Origin: an uncultured Bacilli bacterium
GTDB taxonomy: Bacteria > Bacillota_I > Bacilli_A > RF39 > UBA660
Direction: 5' to 3'
Length of the DNA: 17,598 nucleotides
Assembly (NCBI GenBank): GCA_947624635.1
Contig: CANQLF010000006.1
Location: 1 to 17,598, forward strand
Below, in pieces: positions 6,693 through 12,936 of the stretch. Within the stretch, counting starts at the first letter, position 1. Each line of letters begins with the position of its first letter. The position numbers and the translations under genes were made by a program. A model generated the notes under the pieces. The model was not told where the DNA came from. It ran no database searches and worked only from the letters and a program-made list of their open reading frames with translations.

Positions 6693-9600
6693 TTATATTT
6701 TTTCTACTTTGATTTTAGTGTAATGATCATTTATATTAAATGTTTCATATATTTCTTCTGATTTTTCTATTTTTTGTGCAAGTGTTTCTTTTTTAATAAA
6801 GTCCATAAATTCATCTATTGCATTATCTACTTCATTATCTGATGAATAATAGATATTTATTCTATCAATTACATCAAAGTCACTACTCTTTCTTAGATTT
6901 TGTACTTTAGATACAAATTCACGTGCAATACCTTCATTAATTAAATCTTTATTAAGTTCAGTATTTAAAATTATGAATTTATTTCCTTCCATTTGAACAT
7001 TAAATCCTTCTTTAGAAGAGGTTCTTATATCTACCATTTCTTTATTTACTTCGTAGTCTACTCCTTCGATATTTATATGAATTACTTCATCGTTTTCTAA
7101 CTTTCGGATAGATTCTATATCAAGTGAAGCTAGGCATTCTTGATATAATTTAATCTTAGGTCCAAATATTTTACCTACTACCTTGAAGTTAGGTTTTACT
7201 TCAAAGTTCATAAATTTAGATAAATCATTTTCATAATGAACTTTTTTAATATTTAATTCTTCTTCTATTAATGAAGTTAAGTCTCCAATAATATTTTTAT
7301 ATTTACCATCTAATATAACTTCACTTATTGGTTGTCTTACTTTTATTTTTGCTTCTTCTCTTGCATATCTACCAAGACTTATTAAATCTCTTACTAAGTC
7401 CATTTTTTCTTCTATTTTTTCGTTGATGTATTCCTTATTACATTCTGGATATGTTGTTAGATGTACTGATTCTTCACCTGTTAGATTTCTATATATTTCT
7501 TCTGTAACAAATGGTACGATTGGTGCGATTAATCTTGATAATCCTTCTAATACTTCATAAGTTGTATTATAAACAGATTTTTTATCATCATCTAATTCAC
7601 TTGCCCAGAATCTTCTTCTATTTCTTCTTATGTACCAGTTAGATAAATCATCACTTACAAAGTCAGTTACCATTCTAACAACTGTAGTAAGATCATATTC
7701 ATCCATAGATTTAGTAACATTAGCTACTAATTTGTTATATTTAGAAAGTAGCCATTTATCTATTTCTGGTCTTTTATCATATGGAACATTAAAACATCTT
7801 GGATCCATTTCATCAGTATTTGCATACATTGCGAAGAAGTTATATGTATTTTTTAGAGTATTAAAGAATTTTGAATAAACTTCTTTTAATCCTTCTTCAT
7901 CAAATTTAGTTGGAGTCCATACTGGAGATACATAAGGTAAGTACCATCTTAGTGTATCAGCTCCATAATTTTCTATAAGTTCAAATGGATCTTTACCATT
8001 TCCTCTTGATTTACTCATTTTTTGTCCATCTTTATCTAGTAACATATCATTTACTAATACATTTTTATATGGGCTTTTTCCAGTAACAAAAGTACTTATA
8101 GCAAGTAAGCTATAGAACCAACCTCTTGTTTGGTCAACTCCTTCACTTATGAAATCTGCTGGAAATTGATTTTCGAAGATTTCTTTGTTTTCAAATGGAT
8201 AGTGATATTGCGCAAAAGGCATTGAACCTGAATCGAACCAAACATCTATTACATCAGGTACTCTACTCATTACTTTACCGCATTTTTCACATTTGATATG
8301 AACGTCATCTACATATGGTCTATGTAGTTCTATGTTTTCATCTATATCTTCTATTGCAAGATTTACTAACTCTTTTCTTGAACCTACACTTATTTTATGT
8401 CCACATTCACACTCCCAGATATTTAAAGGTGTTCCCCAATATCTATTTCTTGATATTGCCCAGTCATTTAAGTTTTCAAGCCAGTTACCGAATCTTTTTT
8501 CACCAACGTAATCTGGATACCAATTAACTTTATTATTGTTTTCTATCATTTTGTCTTTGTAATCTGTTACTTTTATATACCAACTTGGTTTAGCGTAATA
8601 CAAAAGTGGTGTTTTACATCTCCAACAATGTGGATAGTTATGTTTCATTTTTTCTTTTTTGAATAATTTATCGTTTTCTTTTAAATATTTAATTACATCT
8701 AAATCAGCATCTATTACAAATTTACCTTTCCATGGTCCAGTTATATATTTACCATCTTCTCCTACTGGATTTAATACAGGAAGATCATATTTTCTACCAA
8801 CTTCATAGTCATCCGCACCAAATGCAGGAGCGATATGTACTATACCTGTACCATCTTCCATAGTAACGTAGTCTGCAACTGTTACATAGAATGCTTTTTT
8901 ATCTACTTTAAGTATTGGAATTAATTGTTCATATTCCATATATTCTAAATCGGTACCTTTATATGTTTCTAAAACTTTATATTCGTCACCTAAAACTTTA
9001 TTAGCTAATGATTTTGCGATTATGAATTTATAACCTTTACTTTCTACTTTTAAATATTCTGCTTTAGGATTAACTGCTAAAGCTACATTTGATAAAAGAG
9101 TCCAAGGTGTTGTTGTCCATACTAGAAAATATACATCTTCATCTTTTTTCTTCATTGGAACTATTACTGTTTGTGCATCTATTTCTTTATATCCTTGCGC
9201 AACTTCGTGGCTAGCTAGTCCAGTTCCACATCTTGTACAAAATGGTAAGATTTTATGTCCTTCATACATCAATCCTTCTTTGAAGAATTTATCTAGTATC
9301 CACCATTCTGTTTCTAGGTAATCATTATCATATGTAACATATGGATGTTCTAAGTCTATAAATTGTCCCATTTTAGTTGTGTAATCTCTAAATGCTTTTT
9401 CATTTCTAAATACAGAATCTCTACATTTTTTATTAAATGCTTCTATTCCATATTTTTCTATATCACCTTTATTAGTAAAGCCAAGTTCTTTTTCTACTTC
9501 AAGTTCCACAGGAAGTCCTTGTGTATCCCATCCTGCTTTTCTTATAACTCTATAACCTTTCATTGTTTTATATTTGCAGAAAGTATCTTTTAATAACTTA

Positions 9601-9785
9601 GCAAGCATATGATGAAGTCCCGGCATACCGTTTGCGGTAGCTGGTCCATCATAAAAAACAAAGTTTTTGTTTTTATCCTTTGATTCTATACTTTTATTAA
9701 GTATATCTATTTTATCCCAATACTCACTTATCTTACTTTCTACAACACTAGTTTTATCTTGTGATAAACTTTTAAATTTTTCCAT
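6693..9785 (-). CDS. ileS: Isoleucyl-tRNA synthetase, type 2 form
   Basis: 1030 aa, full length. It charges tRNA-Ile with isoleucine in the cytoplasm. Class I signatures are PATANGMPGLHHM at 48-60 (the HIGH box is PGLHH, with H58 and H59), GWDTQGLPVELE near 85-95, RNRYWGTP at 446-453 and KMSKS at 589-593. The CP1 editing domain has VWTTTPWTLLSN (222-233) and GTGIVHIAPAFGADD (312-326). Four cysteine pairs, C183/C186, C387/C390, C459/C461 and C499/C502, could bind zinc. The C-terminal anticodon domain lacks the terminal zinc cluster typical of the Bacillus-type (type 1) enzyme. Type 2 IleRS enzymes are generally tolerant of mupirocin (family knowledge). The ATG at 9785 has AAGGAG nine bases upstream and starts two bases after the upstream small gene, so the two are probably translationally coupled and share the T-box. 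Confidence 0.97.
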   Translation of the reverse strand: MEKFKSLSQDKTSVVESKISEYWDKIDILNKSIESKDKNKNFVFYDGPATANGMPGLHHMLAKLLKDTFCKYKTMKGYRVIRKAGWDTQGLPVELEVEKELGFTNKGDIEKYGIEAFNKKCRDSVFRNEKAFRDYTTKMGQFIDLEHPYVTYDNDYLETEWWILDKFFKEGLMYEGHKILPFCTRCGTGLASHEVAQGYKEIDAQTVIVPMKKKDEDVYFLVWTTTPWTLLSNVALAVNPKAEYLKVESKGYKFIIAKSLANKVLGDEYKVLETYKGTDLEYMEYEQLIPILKVDKKAFYVTVADYVTMEDGTGIVHIAPAFGADDYEVGRKYDLPVLNPVGEDGKYITGPWKGKFVIDADLDVIKYLKENDKLFKKEKMKHNYPHCWRCKTPLLYYAKPSWYIKVTDYKDKMIENNNKVNWYPDYVGEKRFGNWLENLNDWAISRNRYWGTPLNIWECECGHKISVGSRKELVNLAIEDIDENIELHRPYVDDVHIKCEKCGKVMSRVPDVIDVWFDSGSMPFAQYHYPFENKEIFENQFPADFISEGVDQTRGWFYSLLAISTFVTGKSPYKNVLVNDMLLDKDGQKMSKSRGNGKDPFELIENYGADTLRWYLPYVSPVWTPTKFDEEGLKEVYSKFFNTLKNTYNFFAMYANTDEMDPRCFNVPYDKRPEIDKWLLSKYNKLVANVTKSMDEYDLTTVVRMVTDFVSDDLSNWYIRRNRRRFWASELDDDKKSVYNTTYEVLEGLSRLIAPIVPFVTEEIYRNLTGEESVHLTTYPECNKEYINEKIEEKMDLVRDLISLGRYAREEAKIKVRQPISEVILDGKYKNIIGDLTSLIEEELNIKKVHYENDLSKFMNFEVKPNFKVVGKIFGPKIKLYQECLASLDIESIRKLENDEVIHINIEGVDYEVNKEMVDIRTSSKEGFNVQMEGNKFIILNTELNKDLINEGIAREFVSKVQNLRKSSDFDVIDRINIYYSSDNEVDNAIDEFMDFIKKETLAQKIEKSEEIYETFNINDHYTKIKVEKI

Positions 9786-9787
9786 AT

Positions 9788-10132
9788 TTATCTTCTCCTT
9801 GCTTTTGTTTTTTTATTTTCTTCTATTTTATTATCTATTTGTTCAACATCATATTCACTCAATCTAACTATTCTATTATTGACAGAAATATTATCTCTAC
9901 CAATAGCTTTAGCTTTATTAAGTCCATTTTGTAATATTAATCTTCCTTTTTCATAACCTAATGAATAAGCCATTACTTTATTTTTTATTTCAGTAGGATT
10001 AATACGTTTTTTACTGTATGTTTCTATAAGAGAATTACTTCTATTTTTAGCTCCCATATATCCATCAGCAAATCCCATTTGATTCATATTTTCTACACTT
10101 GGTAGTTCTCCTTTTCTTAATTTTTTTCCCAT
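9788..10132 (-). CDS. Unrecognised basic 114-aa protein in the ileS T-box operon
   Basis: I do not recognise a family. The protein is soluble and rich in K, R and N, with two related short motifs, GFADGYMGAK (about 21-30) and AYSLGYEKGR (about 55-64). These suggest a short duplicated helical unit. The C-terminus is a charged tail ending KKTKARRR. The positive charge could fit RNA or ribosome binding (inference only). Start: the longest frame begins at a TTG at 10138, two bases from the ribosome binding site. The ATG at 10132 sits eight bases after a perfect AAGGAGG and is preferred. It is the first gene after the Ile T-box and ends two bases before ileS, so it must be expressed with ileS in response to uncharged tRNA-Ile. 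Confidence 0.75.
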   Translation of the reverse strand: MGKKLRKGELPSVENMNQMGFADGYMGAKNRSNSLIETYSKKRINPTEIKNKVMAYSLGYEKGRLILQNGLNKAKAIGRDNISVNNRIVRLSEYDVEQIDNKIEENKKTKARRR

Positions 10133-10150
10133 TTTCAAAACCTCCTTATA

Positions 10151-10184
10151 TATAAAATAAAAACGCCCTTAAATTTTAAGGACG
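10151..10184 (-). terminator. Regulated terminator of the T-box leader
   Basis: On the minus strand CGTCCTTAAA pairs with TTTAAGGGCG (10164-10184), followed by TTTTT and more T-rich sequence. The 5' arm CCUU can pair instead with AAGG of the T-box, which gives the antiterminator when uncharged tRNA-Ile binds. Confidence 0.9.
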
Positions 10185-10366
10185 AATTAACCGTGGTACC
10201 ACCTTAGTTTATAACTATTGTTATACTTAATATTTTAACCCAAAAATTGGGTTCTTCACTTATCCTGAAGAAACATTAAGAGTGATCTATATTTATTAAC
10301 ATATTGTGGGCTCACACCAAAATCCCATTCGCTTTAATAGTTTTAATAAATACCGTCTCTATCATT
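10151..10366 (-). ncRNA. Isoleucine T-box riboswitch leader
   Basis: Minus-strand leader RNA that reads the charging state of tRNA-Ile. Stem I is visible: UAUUUAUUAA (10343-10352) pairs perfectly with UUAAUAAAUA (10290-10299). AGAG and CUCU form the lower stem. A distal UGGG/CCCA hairpin holds the conserved GGUGUGAG loop near 10310-10325. The specifier codon is AUC (10284-10286), in UAGAUCACU. The T-box core AAGGUGGUACCACGG lies at about 10191-10205. Its UGGU would pair with the ACCA end of a tRNA with discriminator A, which fits tRNA-Ile. It lies directly after divIVA, with no terminator between, and controls the small gene and ileS. A dedicated promoter could not be identified clearly and may lie inside the end of divIVA. 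Confidence 0.95.
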
Positions 10367-10371
10367 TGTTT

Positions 10372-10800
10372 TTATAATCTTATATCATCTATGTCATCTA
10401 CAATTTGTAATTGTTGTTCTATAATATTTTTTAGTCTATTTTTGAATATAGAAATATTTTTCTTTAATATAGCTGATTCGCTTTCTATTTTTTGCGCTCT
10501 ATTTAATGCATCATTAACAATTTTATTAGCATTTTTCTTAGCATCATTAATTATATTTTCACTTTCAATTCGAGCCATTTTTTTCATTTGTTCTGAAGTT
10601 TCTTGTGCCATTAATATAGATTTATTTAAAGCATCTTCCATCCTTTTATGTTTTAGAATTTCTTTATTCAAATTATCTATAATTTGCTGTTTTCTATTAT
10701 CTTCATTAACCATTTTCTCAACTTGGCGTATAACTTCATTAATAAATGCATTAACTTCCTTCACATTATAGCCACGAAGTGATTTTCTAAACTTTTTCAT
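10372..10800 (-). CDS. divIVA: DivIVA-like septum/pole protein
   Basis: 142 aa, cytoplasmic and membrane-associated. DivIVA proteins sense negatively curved membrane at septa and poles and recruit division or growth partners. The N-terminal lipid-binding motif FRKSLRGYNVKEVNAFINEV (4-23) is clear and is followed by a long coiled coil rich in K, E, N and I to about residue 135. The usual Bacillus protein is about 164 aa, so this one is compact, and it starts at the motif without the usual short lead. The ATG at 10800 follows AGAGGTGG. It lies 57 bases after sepF and directly before the ileS T-box, the same order of landmarks as in Bacillus (sepF ... divIVA, ileS), but without the ylmG and ylmH genes between. 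Confidence 0.93.
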   Translation of the reverse strand: MKKFRKSLRGYNVKEVNAFINEVIRQVEKMVNEDNRKQQIIDNLNKEILKHKRMEDALNKSILMAQETSEQMKKMARIESENIINDAKKNANKIVNDALNRAQKIESESAILKKNISIFKNRLKNIIEQQLQIVDDIDDIRL

Positions 10801-10857
10801 ATATCCACCTCTGCTACGTCCATTATTTTAACACGTAAATATTATAAAATCAACTTT

Positions 10858-11292
10858 TTACCATTCAAAATCGTAATCTTTTTCTTGTTTTTTACTCTTT
10901 TTTCCTTCTTTTTCTTCTGTATCAGATTCTTCTGATATCTTTCCTTCAACATTTACATTTTTTGGAGTGCATAAAAATATCCCTGTTCCAAGTTTTTGTA
11001 AATCTCCACCAATTGCATAAACTGTTCCTGATAAAAAGTCTACTATTCTTTTACCTTGATCAGGTGTTACTCTTTTTAAATTTACAACAACAGAGTTTCT
11101 ATTTTTTAAATGATCTGCAATTTGTTGAGATTCAGAATAAGCACGTGGCTCAAGTAATACCATTTTATTACCATTACCGGCAATATTTTTAATCGCTTCT
11201 TCTGTATTCATATTATAGTATTCATCTTCTGTTACTTCTTCTACTCCTTCTTCTTCGCCATTAAAGAATTTTTTAAATTTATCTAGTGCCAT
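10858..11292 (-). CDS. sepF: Cell division protein SepF
   Basis: 144 aa. SepF polymerises on FtsZ filaments and helps anchor the Z-ring to the membrane. The N-terminal stretch MALDKFKKFF is an amphipathic membrane-targeting helix. An acidic linker follows, then the SepF core (about 43-115): MVLLEPRAYSESQQIADHL, VVVNLKRVTPDQGKRIVDFL and GTVYAIGGDLQKLGTGIFLCTP. The C-terminal tail is charged. The ATG at 11292 has GGAGG seven bases upstream. It is the first gene of the run sepF-divIVA-(T-box)-orf-ileS-lepB. Confidence 0.96.
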   Translation of the reverse strand: MALDKFKKFFNGEEEGVEEVTEDEYYNMNTEEAIKNIAGNGNKMVLLEPRAYSESQQIADHLKNRNSVVVNLKRVTPDQGKRIVDFLSGTVYAIGGDLQKLGTGIFLCTPKNVNVEGKISEESDTEEKEGKKSKKQEKDYDFEW

Positions 11293-11323
11293 AATAATTC
11301 CTCCATATCTTATTCTAAAGTCA

Positions 11324-11332
11324 ATTTTATCA
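11324..11332 (-). promoter_or_regulatory. Possible extended -10 promoter of sepF
   Basis: Minus strand TGA immediately followed by TAAAAT (11324-11329) gives an extended -10 box between the upstream terminator and sepF. No convincing -35 hexamer lies upstream. Transcription would start about 25 bases before the ATG. Confidence 0.4.
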
Positions 11333-11338
11333 TATAAT

Positions 11339-11379
11339 AAACAAAAAAGAAATAATATTTTGAAATTTCTTTTTTGTTT
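11339..11379 (-). terminator. Terminator after the membrane-anchored hypothetical gene
   Basis: AAACAAAAAAGAAAT (11339-11353) and its exact complement (11365-11379) form a 15-bp stem with an 11-base loop. The 3' arm on the minus strand is T-rich (CTTTTTTGTTT). It lies about 20 bases past the stop codon. Confidence 0.7.
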
Positions 11380-11399
11380 TACACATCGACAATTTTTTG

Positions 11400-12770
11400 T
11401 TACATCATTGGAATTTCTGTTGTTGTAGTTACATTATTTAAACTATTACTATAGTTTTGATAAAAATCTTTTATTATTGGTAATTCTATTAATTTAGTCA
11501 TAATAGTTTGTGTATCTTCTTCAGATATTTCATCAGCACTCACACTTTTTGAAACATCTACATTATCTATTTTTTCTTCTTTAGAAGTTGTATTTTTAAA
11601 ATTTATTACTGCAGTAAATACTTCTTCTTTGCCACTTAACACACTCATATTTAAATTCATATTAATTCCATATTCTTCATTATTTAATGTTTCATTATTT
11701 GTACAATCTAAATTGATAGTTTGATTTCCATCAGTTAAACTTAATTTTACATTATCATTAGTATATGTTCCATTAAGTTTTACATTTGATATATCTCCAC
11801 TTATAGTTCTATTTTTAGTATTTACTTTAATATCAACAAAATTAGTTGAATCATTTGATATTACATATTCTTTAATATCATTATACTGTTGATAAGCAAG
11901 TGATGTATCTTCTATTTTTATTTCATGTTTTACTATATTTATAAAGTTTTTAACATACATATTATATTCTATACTATATGTAGATTTATCTTCATTTACA
12001 TTGTTTAGTGCTTCATCTATTGTTTCAGTTATTTTAGATGATTCTTGTTCAGAATATTTAGCTAATATATCTATTGCTTTTTTATCATTCTTAATTTGAT
12101 TTAATGAAGAAGTCAAAATTTTATTAATTAAATCATTACTAATATTCATAGTATATTTTGTAACTTTTACATTTTTACCATCTAAATCTATTTCAACATT
12201 ACTTTTAGTAAATAAATCATTTGTTATATTTTTAACAACATTTTCTTTAAATATATCAGTAATATATAATATGTCGCTAACATCATCTGATTTTAATAGT
12301 GGTACAAATGTGTAATCTACATAATAATATTTATCTAATAAATTCTTTAAATCAAAATATAATTTATCATCTTTAGCTAAAGCTAAGATTTCTAAAAATT
12401 TTTCTTCATTAACACTTGAATCAAAGCTTAATGACGCTCTATTTTTTTCTTTGTCTTCTTTATAATCATAACTTAAATCTATATTCTTAAATTTATCAAG
12501 TGCACCATCAGGGCTATTTAATTCAATACTTAATTTACCATTAGTTCCAACTATATTGTTAGACATTATCCCTTTTGCTTTATTTGAACTCATTTTTTCA
12601 GTAAAATTTTGATAGAATTTATTAATGCTATCCACTACTTTTTTCTTAGGATTAGTAAAATATGTAAAAGTAACATATAAAAGACCTAAGAACAAAATAA
12701 TAATTACTACTAATGCCAATGTAGTTTTAGTTTTATTTTCTTTTGGCACTACAACTGTTTCATTTTCCAT
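11400..12770 (-). CDS. Membrane-anchored extracytoplasmic protein of unknown function
   Basis: About 456 aa, not recognised. A short cytoplasmic N-terminus is followed by one membrane helix (about 17-38). The large extracytoplasmic part is rich in N, D, K, S and T and has repeated strand patterns such as GKLSIELNSPDG, KLYFDLKNLLDKYYYVDY and VEIDLDGKNVKVTKYTMNIS. The alternation of strands with K-L-Y-F-D-L type segments is loosely like LolA/LppX-type lipid-binding folds, but this is only an impression. There are no catalytic motifs. Start: an ATG at 12776 directly abuts GAGGA. The ATG at 12770, six bases from GAGGA, is preferred. It is divergent from the LytR-CpsA-Psr gene, so a role in the cell envelope is plausible but unproven. 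Confidence 0.85.
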   Translation of the reverse strand: MENETVVVPKENKTKTTLALVVIIILFLGLLYVTFTYFTNPKKKVVDSINKFYQNFTEKMSSNKAKGIMSNNIVGTNGKLSIELNSPDGALDKFKNIDLSYDYKEDKEKNRASLSFDSSVNEEKFLEILALAKDDKLYFDLKNLLDKYYYVDYTFVPLLKSDDVSDILYITDIFKENVVKNITNDLFTKSNVEIDLDGKNVKVTKYTMNISNDLINKILTSSLNQIKNDKKAIDILAKYSEQESSKITETIDEALNNVNEDKSTYSIEYNMYVKNFINIVKHEIKIEDTSLAYQQYNDIKEYVISNDSTNFVDIKVNTKNRTISGDISNVKLNGTYTNDNVKLSLTDGNQTINLDCTNNETLNNEEYGINMNLNMSVLSGKEEVFTAVINFKNTTSKEEKIDNVDVSKSVSADEISEEDTQTIMTKLIELPIIKDFYQNYSNSLNNVTTTTEIPMM

Positions 12771-12807
12771 AATCATTCCTCACTTCTATTTTATGACATT
12801 ATAATAT

Positions 12808-12833
12808 CATATTTAAAATATTTTTTAAATATG
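12808..12833. repeat. Inverted repeat in the divergent promoter region
   Basis: CATATTTAAA (12808-12817) and TTTAAATATG (12824-12833) are 10-bp inverted arms around a 6-base spacer. They lie between the start of the membrane-protein gene and the LCP promoter. It could be an operator, but the pure A/T composition makes a chance palindrome likely. Confidence 0.4.
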
Positions 12834-12874
12834 TTTTAACAAATTATTTTGTGAAAAATACTTATCATTACATA

Positions 12875-12903
12875 TTGTTAAATATCTATTTTTGATATAT
12901 AAT
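12875..12903 (+). promoter_or_regulatory. Promoter of the LytR-CpsA-Psr gene
   Basis: TTGTTA (12875-12880), 17-base spacer, perfect TATAAT (12898-12903). It overlaps the upstream TTG at 12892 that would open the longest frame. That start is therefore untenable, and the ATG at 12937 is supported. Confidence 0.75.
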
Positions 12904-12936
12904 TATAATATCGAAATTTTGGAGGTAATAATAATC

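Noticed and set aside
10304..10771. Plus-strand open frame of 155 codons
   Set aside because: It overlaps the T-box leader and divIVA in antisense, with no ribosome binding site. It is a shadow of the AT-rich coiled-coil gene.
12892..12936. Upstream TTG start giving 15 extra residues on the LCP protein
   Set aside because: The TTG lies inside the predicted promoter, between the -35 and -10 boxes, and has no ribosome binding site.
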